Origin: Helianthus annuus
Lineage: Eukaryota; Streptophyta; Magnoliopsida; Asterales; Asteraceae
DNA length: 64,000 nucleotides
Direction: 5' to 3'
Assembly (NCBI RefSeq): GCF_002127325.2
Contig: NC_035437.2
Coordinates: 163,779,408 to 163,843,407, forward strand
Positions 33,315 through 46,462 of this stretch are shown piece after piece; position 1 is the first letter of the stretch; the number at the start of each line of letters is the position of its first letter. Below the pieces are notes generated by a model. That model was not told where the DNA came from, did not search any database, and worked only from the letters and a program-made list of their open reading frames with translations. The translations under genes were made by a program, and so were the position numbers.

Positions 33315-36300
33315 TGTCACACCCCGATTTCCACGTGTTTCCCCGGTGGGCCCGGTGGGGGATTACCGTGACGTAGTTGGCAACAATATAGTCAAACCAC
33401 ACAATATTTAAATGCACAGCGGAAGCATAAAGATAGATATATTCCAACCATTAAATGTAATATCCAAGTATCACAAATAGTTGAATATAATCCACAGGGG
33501 ATCAAAATAAAAATATAATTATTGTTCAACAGATATGGCATCCCAAGCTTGCGAGACTCTAACGATGCTTAAGGAGTGGCCAGCCTATTTCGTACAGAAC
33601 CTGCATTTAATCTTTTGGGGAAAATACGTCAGTTTACACTGGTAAATACATTCAACCGACACTTTTATAAAATGTTTAATAAAATTGATTTGAATGCACA
33701 AGGCACAAACTCTTTATAACTTGGGATAATTTATCAATTAAATCTTGTAAAAGAATTACATGTTCATTAAGCGTTCGGTCGCACGGGTCGTGCCGGGTTT
33801 AAGGTTAATAGACACGCCACAAAGCATAAAGCCGTGGCGGGAAAACCAACGGTTATACCTTTATAATTATAGACACCTTGTCGGGTGTACGCCTACACCC
33901 GCGTGTCGGGGTCGTGGCCATTTCGTAAAATGATGACAAGGATATCCGGGACATGGTCATTAAGCTCCCAAAGGCGTAAAGACAACAAAACCAATTTTTA
34001 AACGGATAATACCCAACTACTAATGAGTCGGGGTCAATTGCCCGACCAAGCGGTATTTTAAATACTGTAACCCAAGCCCGTATAACGGAAAATAAGTTAA
34101 AAGTATTTACCTGAGCAAGTAATAACCTCAATCAAACAAATGCAATTATCTTATACTGGTCTCCTATTCTGGAACGAAGGTTTATAACAACCTATTAGAA
34201 TCCTAACGGGTCTTTAATTTAGCCTTAGCTTAGACCGGTCAGTTTCAAAGGATAATTACGGTTTAATCGCGTGAAAGGCGAAAACCGGGAATGGAATGTG
34301 GTTTGGGCTCCAATAAGTTTGAAGACTTGTTTTATATGGGTATAATAACCACACTCTGGAGTTTGAAGTATAAACGATAAGGTTTGACCCGTTTCGGCTA
34401 GTTTATGTAAACTAGTTACATAAACCGAACCGTGCGCGTAAAAGGCGTAACGGGGAACCGTAAGAGTCCTACACAGGTTCCCTAAGCTAACATGCTCTAA
34501 AGAGGTTGTCGTATCAGTAGGATACCTTCCATAATGCCCGTAACGAGTTTAAATCCAATATACGCCCCGTAGGGGTATTTTGGTCATTTTAAAGATCATA
34601 AAAGAGGTTTTTGAGTTCTACAGGAAATCTGAGTTTTCCGAACAGTTTATAAAGTCCAAAATACTCTATTTATTATTTAAAATCAGTAGAAACTGGAATC
34701 GGGTCAAAATACCATGTAGAACTTAAGTTATGTCCAAAAAGGGTATATTCGGTATTTACCGAATCGATGCCATAACCGCAGGTTATGTGCATGTTAAAAA
34801 AATAATTAAAAATCTCAAAATATTATTTTACATCAGTGTGTAAAAGGTTTGGTGTCGAAATTTGGGTTTAGATAGGCTTTATTGCTAATTGCGCCGTTTA
34901 ATTACTAAACTTTCCGTAATTGCGCTCTTTAGCATAACTCCTATTCTAGACCTCGGATTGACGTGAAATTTTTGGGATATGTTTAGAAATCAGTAACTAA
35001 GGTTACTGTCCTTTCACATATCTGAAATTCTCGTTTTTAAAGCAAAAAGGGCGTTATGGTCAACTTTTAGGCGTTCAACGGAAATGTGTAAAAGACTCGG
35101 ACAAACAACGAACCGGTCACAGAGGGTTATACCATCATGTAACCTGGTCCTAAGAGGGTCCTAAGGCATATCTAAAACATACCATAACGGGTCAGAACTG
35201 AAGTCAAAGTAAAAGTCAAAGCTTTGCGACTTTCGGTTCCGAACCGGGTCAAAATAGTAAATGGTCGGATCAAACAAGCTTAGACTAGTTAATATACTTA
35301 TTATCATGTTATAGGAGTGTTAAAACAGGTTACACGCCATCTACATTACTGATTATGCATAAAATCGCAATTTAGCATTCTGTTGACTTTTTTCTAAGCA
35401 AGTTTGACTCGACATTCGGACTAGTTAGAGTGGGAATCAGAGGGTGCCCTTTTAGGGGTTTAAAGCCCACATGATTACCAACATATAACTACCTTTGATT
35501 CGACAAACCACTGGACCATTTGTGATCTATCATAAAGTTAATCGTTAATTACGACGGATTGAATTTTGGGCTATAACTAAGCAAAACTTAATTAAGAAAG
35601 ATCAAGCACACTTACTGAAGTTTTAGTGAATGACCAGGATGCTTAGAGAGGGCTCTTGTGCTTCAGAAAGCTCCAGGAGTGAAGAAATGAGGTGTGAACA
35701 ATTGTTACAACATGAATGGCCTTTTATAGCAATCTTGGATGAATTAGATCATGACAACAAGTGCTACAAGTGTTCTTGGATGATCACCAAGTGTCCCTGA
35801 GTGCTAGGGGTCGTTTAGGGGGCGCCCATGCTCTCATTATTGCCTCTAAGGTCGGTTAAAACACTCAACAGTGCTTCTGTCCACGTTTTTTGCATCTGGA
35901 GGGCTGACGCGGCCCGCGTAAGAGATCACTTAACTCTTACGAGGGTCGCCTGAATCCCAATGTCAGAGCCCGCATCTACACTGCCCGCGCGGCCCACGTA
36001 AGCTCCTTTGTTTCATCCACGCGGCCCGCCTGAGGCCTATTTTTCAAGATTTTCAAATCTTTTGTAATTATTGCTCTGGCCTTTCGGTTTCGAAGGGGTA
36101 ACTTTGCGTTTTGGGACTCGTTTATTTACGAATAAGGGCCTCGGAACTTTTACCCAACTTATTAACCCTTGGTTAATTTATTATTACCCGAAAAGTCTTA
36201 ACTTTCAAAGTTTGACGCTTTTAACCCTTTTTAATGAATTCGATTATAACTTTCTCGTTTTAAAACGGAACTTCGTGAAATTTATATCGCGCATTCTAGT

Positions 36301-36634
36301 GAGTATAATTTATCATTACAAGGCCTCGGGCATGCCCAAAGGTCACTCAGAGGTATAACTTAAACATGTTGACACATTTGGCCCCTGTAGTTTGTAATTC
36401 CTCACTTTCTTCCACAATTCGTTCCGTACGATCCATGATTCATTCGCTTGAAGGTACGAGCATCATTTAGGGTTACTGTACAGAATATTTATCCCTCGTT
36501 GACATTCTTAACCCTCAAAATTTACATACTTTCAACGTTTGTCAACTTTGGTCCTTTATTTAGTATTTAATGCCACGTGTAAACTTATGACACGTGTCAA
36601 TACATCATTGAAGGCAAAATTTCGAGGTGTTAAA
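33315..36634 (-). repeat. Element D 5' LTR
   Basis: Starts TGTCACACCCCG like its partner. The outer end reads GGTGTTAAA where the partner reads GGTGTTACA, so the terminal CA has become AA; the duplication ATGGG follows directly. The minus-strand TATA box TATAAAAG at 35721-35728 would drive transcription of the element. Confidence 0.93.
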
Positions 36635-36710
36635 ATGGGAGTTTTGTGAGTATGATGTAAGAGAAAGGAGAGAGAAGATAAATATTTTATGGGTATTTTA
36701 TTTGTGAGAG

Positions 36711-37229
36711 TAGGGGCGGCAATTCTTGACACAACCCATCAACCTGACCTGAAACCAACACGAAAGAAACAGTTTTGGATCAACTAACATGACCCGTTTA
36801 AAAATATGGGTCGGGTTTGGGTTGACCCGTATTAAAAACGGGTTGACCCATTAACCCGTTTAACTGTTTAAAGGTTTTTTTATATTTTTGTTTTCGTTTT
36901 TTTCCATTTCTATTTTACATGTTTAGTTATAATAATGTTAATTTTGACACATTGTATTATTTATTAATCACACTCATACTCATCATGTTATCCATAACCC
37001 GCGTAAAACCCAACAACTTGTTTATAAATTGTTAACTTGTATGATTCATTTAAAAATATGGGTTAAACGTGTCGGGTTCGGGTTGACCCGAATTTATATG
37101 GTTCGGGTTAGGGTTGAAACTTCTGACCCGAATAATAATATGGGTCGGGTTCGGGTTGAACATTTCAACCCACCAACCCGCAAATCGTCAACCTGTTAAC
37201 CCATCAAGCCGAGACGATTAACACCCGTA
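36711..37229. mobile_element. hAT-type MITE, 519 bp
   Basis: The left end TAGGGGCGGCAATT and the inverted right end TACGGGTGTTAATC are similar, and the exact 8-bp duplication TGTGAGAG stands at 36703-36710 and 37230-37237. The interior is dense in GGGTTGACCCG-type motifs on both strands. Confidence 0.82.
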
Positions 37230-37282
37230 TGTGAGAGGGCAAGAGAGAGAAATTTATGGGCAGGTGCCATGTGCCACCTTAA

Positions 37283-38198
37283 AAACATCTCCAAAATATG
37301 GCTTAGACCACACGGAGTGGGCGTGGATTTGTGGCGTTTAGGCCATCCAGCCGCTCACACCACACCGCACAAGCGTTGTTACTAGCATTGTTAAGTGGGC
37401 GGGAGGAATTCCACTGGCGTGGAAGAGCAATTGGGTGCAACGTGGCATGCTTTTATTGGATGTGGTATATAGTCGTTGGCCCAAACGGCTATTAAAAAAA
37501 ATTACTCCTCGTATAGATAATACACCACTTCTCAACCCACATATCACTTCTTCCATTTTACATGTCAAAACACCCTACCAAAAAACATTTAGAAATGCTG
37601 GTTATTCCATGAAGCGTAGAAGAGGACATTGCGTTATGCGAATCGTGGGTCGTGGCGGTGACCTACCACGAAGCTCCGTTACCCACGTCTCTGTTTTGGG
37701 ATCGAGTTTAGCATGAATTTTGTATACTTAGGGGTGAGGCCATCCAAACAATGCACACACTTTGCTCACATTTTTGGATGATTCATATGGATAGTGCGAG
37801 ATTTGAGGCAATTATCAACGGTGTGGACAACGACGATGGTGAGCTAAACGAAGACGACATCATCCAAGTCGCTTGCGTCGAGCACCATAACAGGTACGGT
37901 AGTGACTTCAAACACTACGCGACATGGCAAATAATATGGATTTTTTGTTAATGTTTTATTTTAAGATATGTAATGCTTTTTATTTTTAAGTTAATGTCAC
38001 GTTATTTGTTTAATTATTATTAGCTCGTTTTTATTTAAATGTAAACGGTGTGTGCCATGTGTCGAAAACGCCATGTCTCCACGCCCGGGCCACACCGTCC
38101 GTTTTAGCACCACGCCACTTTCGGACGCTTGGTCCACGTATCGCATAATGCCCCATCTTCAAGCCCCTTCATACCGTGTGGTCTTATTGTGGATGCTC
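37283..38198 (+). mobile_element. Non-autonomous PIF/Harbinger-like element
   Basis: The left end (AAACATCTCCA then TTAGACCACACGG) and inverted right end (GAGCATCCACA then AAGACCACACGG) match with an indel; TAA stands at 37280-37282 and 38199-38201. The interior includes a 66-codon frame at 37751-37951 containing YGSDFKHYATWQI, which resembles the Myb/NAM-associated second protein of Harbinger elements. No transposase is present. Confidence 0.55.
37751..37951 (+). pseudogene. Possible Harbinger ORF1-like fragment
   Basis: The 66-residue frame contains an acidic patch (GVDNDDGELNEDD) followed by RYGSDFKHYATWQI. Related plant proteins with a Myb-like or NAM-associated C-terminus contain similar blocks next to Harbinger transposases. 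The N-terminal DNA-binding part is not seen, and the frame ends abruptly after the block. The family match is from memory of motif style only. Confidence 0.35.
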
Positions 38199-38201
38199 TA
38201 A

Positions 38202-38518
38202 GAGTATTCACAATCAATTCTTTATCCATGTATTACACACTAAAAACAAGTACTTTTTTCTCTCTCTTTTTCAATTAAATAATATTTTTTACACCTTTAT
38301 CATTACTTTCTCTTTTCCACTCACAACCACTTCTAAAAATATTTAAAAAAATTATAAGGGGTGAACAGTGTTTCCTATAAATTTACAGATGAATAGTGTA
38401 TCATTCCCATATGTTTTCTCACTCCTTCACTCACAACCACTCAAAATCACTAACAATCATTTCTTATAAATATAAGTAACCTACTCACGTACTTTTAGGG
38501 GAACTAATGCAAATGCTT
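38202..38518. mobile_element. Tourist-like MITE adjoining the previous element
   Basis: Ends GAGTATTCAC and inverted AAGCATTTGC are weakly similar; TAA stands at 38199-38201 (shared with the element on the left) and 38519-38521. The body is AT-rich and non-coding. Confidence 0.45.
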
Positions 38519-39179
38519 TAAAGGTTATTGTGGTGTCTTTTAGTCAATGTTTTAAAAACCGGTTTAAACCGGATGCCGGATGTTTGCCTGGCACGAATCA
38601 TACCAGTAAACTAAGGAAACATCAAAGAATTTGTACAGCCGGTAACTTGGGTTTTACCGGTTTATACCGGTATACCGGTACCGGTTCATATCAGGTCAAA
38701 GGTCAAAATATTGAACTTTTAATTTTTAGGTTCCTAAAAAGGTAACTATTTACCTTCTTAGTTAAAGTGTAAAACTTAGCACTCACAATTGACAATCCAC
38801 ATCGATCAAACTTCTTCGTCACTCAAAGATAGAAATCATTGGGTTTTTCAAATTAAGTTATTCAACCGATCAACCAGGTTTACCTTCTTTTGACTTTTGT
38901 TTAATCATTCATGTTGCTAATTGTTATAGTGTTTGCTATTGCTATATAACGAGTATTTAATCATGAACTTTTGGATAATTTTTTAATTATGGATTAACTT
39001 TTGAAATATTTTTTTATTATGGAATAATGTAGTTTTGGATTATTTTTTTGAGTTGAAATTATATTTTATGAACTTATAGAGTTAATTAGTTAACAAGGTT
39101 GAACCGTCCAGTACAACCCAATTTAACCGCCTAAACCACTTTTAAATCTAACCCGATACGATTAAATTACCGGTTTTTA

Positions 39180-40532
39180 TATAACAACCCTAAACCGACA
39201 CCCTTGTAATATTTTTCGACACCCTAAAAATATTTAAAATACCCCAATATGTCCTAAAATACACCCCATACGTGAAAACGGACCCCGAATACCTTAAATA
39301 TTATTAAAAACAATTAAAAATCAAATTTTTGGGTTTGAGGCGGGCCGCGTAAGCCACCCCTCAACCCTTACGCGGGCCGCGACAAGGTGAAAGCTGGCGA
39401 AACCCTGGGCCGCCACGTGGCCCAACACACGGCGAAGCTAGTCGATGACCCGGATCAGCTAAACCCTACCCGACCTACTACGCAGGCCGCGTAGGCCTTG
39501 GTCTCGTTTTACGCGGGCCGCGAGAAACCCAAACTTAGCCCCTATATAAGAAGGCATCGGGTCTTCAGTCGAATTCGTCCTAAATCTTTCTTTCTCTCTT
39601 AAATTTCACATTGTAGGCATTATACTCGGGTATAATACCCCCTAAATAGCAAAGTTCTGCTCTGTTGAAAGTATCATAACCCCTGGATATGTATTAGATA
39701 CTCTGCCCGATTAATCTAGGGTTTCGTAACGGCTGTCGTGGTTCTGCCCGACGTAGTCGTTGGAATGCCGTCTCGGGGAGGGTATTACTAATGTTAAAAT
39801 GGGTTATTATACTAACACGCGTGCATTTGTGTAATTTATAGATTGTCACCAGGAAACCCAAAAGGATAATCTAAGACAGCAATGTGAGTAATCTCCTTTT
39901 TGTAAGTTGTTTTTACAAAACCTCACACAATTAATTATATATTAAACAGTTATTGAGTATTTGTAAGGATACAATTACAGTCGGTAAATTTGGGGTTTTG
40001 TATACAAAATTTGTTACTGCCTTGCGAGGAGTAACATAGCCATAAGTCGGAACGACAGTACCGTGGGTGGTAATTGATATGACTTGGAAACAAATGTAAT
40101 TGCGAGATCGCCCTCAGTACTGTAAAATGGTTTTTATTAAAACTTGATTGAACTGGGATTCACTCACCAGTATTTCCCACTGACAAAATGTTTTTAAACG
40201 CGTTTCAGATAACAAAATGTGAAAGCCAATTAGAAGCCAGCTGGACAGCACTGAAGGCTTGGAAAAGTGGCAATAAAGTTACCTAAAAGAAATAGATGTT
40301 TTTATTAAATAAAAATAGGATTTATTCCTATGAAAATATGTGTACTGAAAACTTGGGTTTTATCCCATGTGTTTAATATTATGAAAGTGTGATATTTTAC
40401 TCTGATAAAATATTTCCTAACTACGGTCCTGATGTAAATTCCGCAGCCAAACTAGACAAAAACAAGATACCACCAAAACTGGCCGCGGCCGCCCGTTCCC
40501 GGGTTTGTAATAGGGGGACGGGGGTTGCGACA
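39180..40532 (+). repeat. Element E 5' LTR
   Basis: Starts TATAACAACCC, ends GGTTGCGACA. TATA box TATATAAG at 39543-39550. GC-rich inverted motif GCGGGCCGCGTAAG (39340-39353) pairs with CTTACGCGGGCCGC (39367-39380) with one mismatch. Partner LTR at 52845. Confidence 0.93.
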
Positions 40533-40537
40533 GAAGG

Positions 40538-40550
40538 TGGTATCAGAGCT
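40538..40550 (+). other. Element E primer-binding site
   Basis: TGGTATCAGAGCT, complementary to initiator tRNA-Met, five bases after the LTR. Confidence 0.93.
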
Positions 40551-40681
40551 AAGCCACTGATTCAGCCACAGAAGTGTTCTGCTGACACCAAAATTCAATT
40601 TGTTAGGATATAAATTATGGGAATACGTGCATAATTGTATTTTCTTGTTATGTGTTATTTGACTATTTGTTAGTTTACAGT

Positions 40682-41542
40682 ATGAGCGACCGAGGACCAT
40701 CTGACGCGTACCATCAATTGTCTGGTTCGCCTAGAAGCGAAGGTGCCTCTTCTCAGCCTGCCCTCTCGGGGTACTCTGCTAATACGGAAGAAGGAATATT
40801 CGTATTTAAGACTCAGTCTGAAGAGCCATTTCCTCAGAAAAAGAGGGGATGATTCAGTAGAGGAGCACACGAGCGTAGAATGCGTATGAAAAAGTTACAA
40901 GAGCAGAGTGCACTAGCCGCAGCCAAAAGAGAAACCGATGCTTATGCCCAGGATATGCTTAATAGGGGTATATCCAATATCCACATCTTAGCAACCACTG
41001 CAGCTGACCCTAACCTGGAGCAAATGTTAGCACCCCAACCACAACCACCAATTCCTGACCAACCAATGGAGATAGAAAACCCTGAAAATCAAGTAGAAAT
41101 GCATGATTTTAATCCGGAAGAAATACCTAGGGTACCCGCATCAAATCCCTTAGACCCAAATTACGACCCATGGTGGGACGACAATAGGGACTATGTGCAA
41201 CATTACCCCATTCCAGAAGACATACCAATGCAGAACCTAGAAGCCTACCCAGGGTTAGATCCTCTAGATCCCTATTACGATAATGATGTATTCATTAGGG
41301 AGATTCTGGAAAATCCTTACCCATTTCAGGCCCCTACACCTCCATACCAGGAACCCGCACCCCATATTCCGAATCCAGTCCTAGAACCTGCACCCCGAAT
41401 GAGTGCAGAAAACGTACAAGAACTTAGGACGTTTGGTGAGGAAATTTTAGAGAATAGTGAAAGGATGAGACAAGTGGGAGAGCGACTCGTCTGGAAGTAC
41501 GACGAGCGCAATATGGATTTTTGGATGAATCCATATCCGTAG
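40682..41542 (+). pseudogene. Extra ORF upstream of gag in element E (unknown protein)
   Basis: A 287-codon frame with a single in-frame TGA at codon 57 (40850-40852). I do not recognise it. It begins MSDRGPSDAYHQLSGS, has a basic helix-like part after the stop (RRMRMKKLQEQSALAAAKRE), then a Pro/Asp/Tyr-rich acidic middle with repeated DPLDPxYD-like pieces, and ends in a probable helix (ELRTFGEEILENSERMRQV). It lies between PBS and gag exactly as in element D, though the sequences are not evidently homologous. The ATG at 40682 is the first with extended frame. The stop could derive from CGA by deamination. Confidence 0.65.
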
Positions 41543-41800
41543 AAGTGATGGTGGAGAAGGTTATAATAATAATAATATAATATAATAAAAAAACTATGGA
41601 TGCCTATTACTAGTAGTGTAGCTTTAAATTTCAATCGGTATTGTAATTTTAATTTCAGTACTGGTGTGTAATAGATACATATTATATGAATAGAGTAAAG
41701 TCGCAATGCTCGACGCTTTTGACCAAAGTGCGTGTCATGTGATTTGCTATGTTAAATATTATTTTGTGATATTAATGCATGGTAAATGTTTAAAATTCAG

Positions 41801-43165
41801 ATGGACAACGAAGTGAATCAGGAAAACCAGAATGATAATATCCAGAACGACAACAACCCGAATAACGATAATCTGAATAATGAGAATCCAAACAACAATG
41901 ACAATGGAAACCAAGTGGATAATAGTGCCATCCAATATATAGTGGTACAAGGAATCATAGATGCAAAACCATTTATTATCCAAACTGTTAAGGAAGCAGA
42001 AAATAAAAGTAAGCATAGCAGTAAGCGACCAACTGAACCAGAACACAGCGTAAACAATGGACCCGTACTTCAAGTGCCCATTCCCAAAAGAAGAAAAACC
42101 ATGCCATATGGTTGTTCTTATAAAGAATTCTGGTCCTGCAAACCAATAGAATTCTCGGGCAATGAAGGGCCCATTGCAGCCCTACGCTGGATGGAAAAGA
42201 CTGAGGCTGTTTTAAAAATAAGCAAGTGTGCTGAAGAAGATAAAATAATGTTTGCTTCTAATCTGCTTAAGAACTCAGCCTTAGAATGGTGGAACACTAT
42301 CCTCTAGTCTAGAGGAAGTGATAGGGTTTATAACATGGAATGAGAGGAATTTAAAAATATGGTAGAAAGGAAATTCTGCCCTCCCAATGAAAAGGAACAT
42401 ATAGCAAATAAGTTTCTGAACCTTAGAATGACCGGGGTAGATAGTAAGGGTTATACTACCACATTCTTTGAATATGCTAGAATAGTGCCAACCCTTGCAT
42501 CACCTGAAGCGGTATTAATCTCCCGTTACGTCTGGGGATTAATTGGAGAGATTAGACATGTAGTCAAGGCAGCTAGACCTCAAACCATAGAAGAAGCTGT
42601 AAAACTAGCAAACACCTTGACAGATGAATTAGTCCGTACTAGAGAAGAAGATCAGAGGAGAAACCTAACCCAAAGGCTTACCCAAGAATTCCGTTTTGGG
42701 AATTCCAACCGTAGAAATGTAGGTTCTACCTCTACACCATATTGCAAGGCCTGCAAGAAGAAGCATTCGGGAAAATGCTCCACTTACTGCAATTTCTGCA
42801 AGGTACCAGGACACAAGGAAGAAACCTGCAGATGGAAACCTACTAATGGACTGTGCTTCAATTGTGGAGAAAAAGGTCACATCAAGCCAAATTGTCCGAA
42901 AATGGCTCCAGCTGCAAACAACAAGAACACTAAAAATGTTAGAGCATTTGTTTTGACTGCAGATGAAGCCAAAATGATTCCAGACGTGATAGCTGGTACG
43001 TTTTTAGTTAATGATGCTTTTGCTAAAGTATTATTTGACTCTGGTGCAAACCAAAGTTTTATCAATACTTCGTTTTGCAAACTTCTAAATCAATCATTAA
43101 CTAAACTCCCACAAGAATGTCTAGTAGAGACTGCAAACGGAGAAACTTGCAGGGAGCAAGAATAG
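41801..43165 (+). pseudogene. gag: Element E Gag-protease
   Basis: ATG at 41801 begins an Asn/Asp-rich N-terminus, followed by the gag core (FSGNEGPIAALRWMEKTEAV, SALEWWNTIL). Stops at 42305-42307 and 42341-42343 interrupt the same frame. Three Cys-rich motifs follow, including a complete CFNCGEKGHIKPNC knuckle, then protease VLFDSGANQSF near 43035. The frame ends at 43165 by frameshift shortly after the active site; the missing part can be followed in another frame. Gag would build the particle and bind RNA, the protease mature it. Confidence 0.88.
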
Positions 43166-45697
43166 AAATTTTTAATCAAAAGTTTATTGCAAACCTTTAC
43201 CTAATGAATCTGGCAAGATTTAATATTGTATTAGAAATGGATTAGTTAATAGCCAATAAAGCCAGTATTTTATGTGATCAAAAGTTAATCCAAGTAAATT
43301 CACCAAGAGGTGAAAAGATCACAATTAAAGGAGATAAACTATTTAGATCCACAAAATTCGTCTCTGTAATGAAAACTGCAAGTTGTATAAGAAAAGGATC
43401 TATAGTGTATTTGATTTCCATAATTACTAACGCTAAAGGAAAAGAACTAAAAGACATTCCAGTAGTGTCTCAGTTTTCAGATGTATTTCCAGAAGAGTTG
43501 CCAGAACTACCGCCAGACAGAGAAGTTGAATTCAGAATCTATCTGCTACCAGGAACGACACCGATTGCCAAAGCCCCTTACCGATTGGCACCCGCAGAAA
43601 TGCAGGAACTGAAGAAACAATTAGACGAATTGTTGGAAAAGGATTCATACAGCCAAGCTCATCGCCATGGGGAGCACCTATTTTATTCATTAAAAAGAAG
43701 GACGGATCAATGCGTATGTGCATTGACTACCGTGAATTGAACAAGGTCACAATTAAGAATCGGTACCCATTACCAAGAATCGATGATCTGTTCGATCAAC
43801 TGCAAGGAGCTCGATTTTTCTCTAAAATCGATTTAAGATCAGGACATTATCACCTAAAGGTACAGGAAGAGGACATTCCTAAAACCGCATTCAGAACAAG
43901 GTATGGCCATTATGAATTTACTGTCATGCCATTTGGTTTAACCAATGCCCCAGCCGCATTTATGGACATGATGAACCGAATATGTAAGCCATATTTAGAT
44001 AAATTCATAATTGTCTTCATAGATGATATTCTAATTTACTCTAAGAGTAAAGAGGATCATGCAAAGCATTTGCACTTACTTTTAAGTCTATTAAGAAAGG
44101 AAAAAGCTTTATGCTAAATTTTCAAAGTGCGAGTTTTGGTTAGAGCAGGTGGACACTTAGTCGATCATGAAGTTATTCATGTGGATCCAACAAAGATCGA
44201 GGCGATTACCAAATGGAAAACCCCTGAATCGCCAACCGAGGTTAGAAGTTTCTTAGGATTGGCCGGTTATTATAGAAGATTCATTCGAAATTTTTCTAGA
44301 ATAGCCATTCCCTTAACTAAGCTAACCTGTAAATCCATTAAGTTTGAATGGGGACCAAAACAAGAGGAAACCTTTAGAATTTTTAAGCAAAGATTAACCC
44401 ACGCACCCATACTAGCTTTACCAGAGGGAACTGAAGATTTGGTAGTATATTGTGACGCTTCTAAGTTTGGTTATGGATGTGTATTAATGCAACGTCAAAA
44501 GGTTATAGCTTACGCATCTAGACAACTTAAGAATCATGAAGAGAATTATTCAACCCATGATCTAGAATTAGGAGCCATAATTTTTGCCCTTAAGATTTGG
44601 AGACATTACCTTTATGGTAGTAAGTTTACCATTTTCACTGATGATAAGAGTTTAAGGTATGTTTTCGGGCAAAAGAGCTGAATATTAGACAAAGACGCTG
44701 GATGGAGATACTTAGTGATTATGATTGTAATATCCAGTATCATGCAGGAAAAGCTAATGTAGTGGCTGATGCTTTAAGCCGAAAGTATCACGAAAAGCCA
44801 AAAAGGGTACGTTCTCTTAAATTAAATATACAAGTAGATTTAAATGATCAAATTAGAAAAGCACAAGAATCAGTAATCAAGAATGATACTGAAAAATTAA
44901 AAGGAATGATTAAGGAATTAGAACAAGGAACAGATGGAATTTGGAGATTCCATAAGAAAAGAATATGGATACCTAAATTAGGAAACCTACGCCACCGTAT
45001 ATTAGAAGAAGCCCATAAATCTAAATATACGATGCATCCAGGAAGTGATAAGATGTTCAGGATTTAAGGAAAAATTTCTGGTGGATAGGAATGAAGAAGG
45101 ATATAGCAGCCTATGTTTCTAAATGTTTAACTTGTTCACAAGTCAAAGCTGAACACCAGAAACCCTCAGGATTGCTACAACAGTTAGAAATGCCAGTGTG
45201 GAAATGGGAATTGATAACAATGGATTTTGTTATTAAACTACCCAAAACAAGAAAAGGAAATGATACAATCTGGGTGATTGTAGATAGGCTAACCAAGTCA
45301 GCTCATTTTCTACCAATGAAGGAAACTTTCAGTATGGAACAGTTAGCTACATTATATATAAATGAAATAGTTTCATTACATGGAATTCCTTTATCAATTA
45401 TTTCTGATAGGGATAGCCGTTTTACCTCTCATTTTTGGGCAAGTTTCCAAAAAGCAATGGGAACAAAGTTAAATCTAAGCACAGCTTACCATCCTCAAAC
45501 GGATGGACAAAGCGAAAGAACAATTCAGACCATGGAAGATATGCTGAGCTTGTGTAATTGATTCCGGAGGTAATTGGGACGATCACTTACCTTTAATAGA
45601 ATTTTCTTATAATAATAGTTATCACACAAGTATCAATGCTGCACCCTTCGAAGCACTTTATGGACGAAAGTGCCGAACCCCAGTCTGTTGGGCAGAA
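43166..45697 (+). pseudogene. pol: Element E pol, first part: RT, RNase H, integrase
   Basis: Pieces in three frames together show the pol order: link region [16 protein letters not shown] (about 43490), RT with [14 protein letters not shown] site ([11 protein letters not shown] near 44010), RNase H ([17 protein letters not shown] near 44445), zinc finger CLTC and integrase core (MDFVIKLPK near 45222, ISDRDSRF near 45405, [14 protein letters not shown] near 45490). Frameshifts lie near 43150, 43650, 44110, 44680, 45065 and 45555. The coding sequence stops at CAGAA (45693-45697), the target copy of element F, and resumes at 52249. Confidence 0.9.
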
Positions 45698-46462
45698 TGT
45701 CACACCCCCAAAATCCACCCGCGGAGTACCACCGCTTGGGAGCGTGACTGACCAGGATCAAGCCATCAATCATATCAAACATAGCATTTAATAGTAAAAG
45801 TAATTAATGTAAATCATCATGACATGATTGATGTTTCAAAATCAAACATCGTTTAAATAGCGGAAGCATAGTAATGTAAACTCAAAATAGTTATAAGTTC
45901 AGATATCGTTTATGATCCAGATCCCACAACAATCTGCTCCTCCCTGTGCAAGCTCCATAATGTACCTAAGGTCCGGATTACGAGTAGTAAGGATGATCCG
46001 AGTAGTGTGGATCTTGTGCCGTCGGGTTCCAAGTAAAACGAGAGAGAGAGAGAGCAAGAGCTTCTAGGGTTGTGTGTGTGTTATGTTTTGTAACAACAAT
46101 GAGGATCAAATCCTTACCCAAGGGTTTAGTGTTTGCGAGTGGGGGAGTGGGCCGAGCCCACTCGGTTGCCTAATGGATCCGATTTCAAAGTGTGGCCCAA
46201 ACGGGCTTGTGTGACCGGTTTGTGTAGTTTGGGCTCGTGCAACACATAACATACATACACACATAATGCACATAAACAAACATTCATTTAAAATCATATA
46301 ATTCAGTTCTCATAAGCACGTAACGTTACATCAAAGCAAGTCTGAGGTTCGAGTTGTCACATTATCCCCAACTAATTGGAAATTTCGTCCCGAAATTTGG
46401 TATGCACTCACTGAGGGAGCTAGGTAAGTTATAACGTTCACTGGTTTTCCTGGGGTGTCACA
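45698..46462 (-). repeat. Element F 3' LTR
   Basis: + strand ends TGTCACACCCCC and GGGGTGTCACA. Near the inner end (46355-46401) it contains TGTCACA followed by a polypurine-like and AAATTTCG/CGAAATTT hairpin, a near copy of the true LTR end plus adjoining tract at 46456-46501. Confidence 0.95.

Larger units (their letters stand above)
23046..36634 (-). mobile_element. Element D: complete Tekay-type chromovirus with extra ORF
   Basis: LTRs of 3336 and 3320 bp (23046-26381, 33315-36634) are bordered by ATGGG (23041-23045, 36635-36639). In transcription order on the minus strand: 5' LTR, initiator-Met PBS, a 411-codon extra ORF, a repeat-bearing spacer, gag-PR-RT-RNase H-integrase with a C-terminal chromodomain, hairpin, polypurine tract, 3' LTR. 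Chromodomain and LTR length fit the Tekay/Del clade of Ty3-gypsy. In early parts of the two LTRs I see about 2 percent differences by eye. Pol is broken, so the copy is not autonomous. Confidence 0.93.

Noticed and set aside
46106..46297. Open frame repeated at 51887-52078
   Set aside because: Shadow frame inside the element F LTRs.
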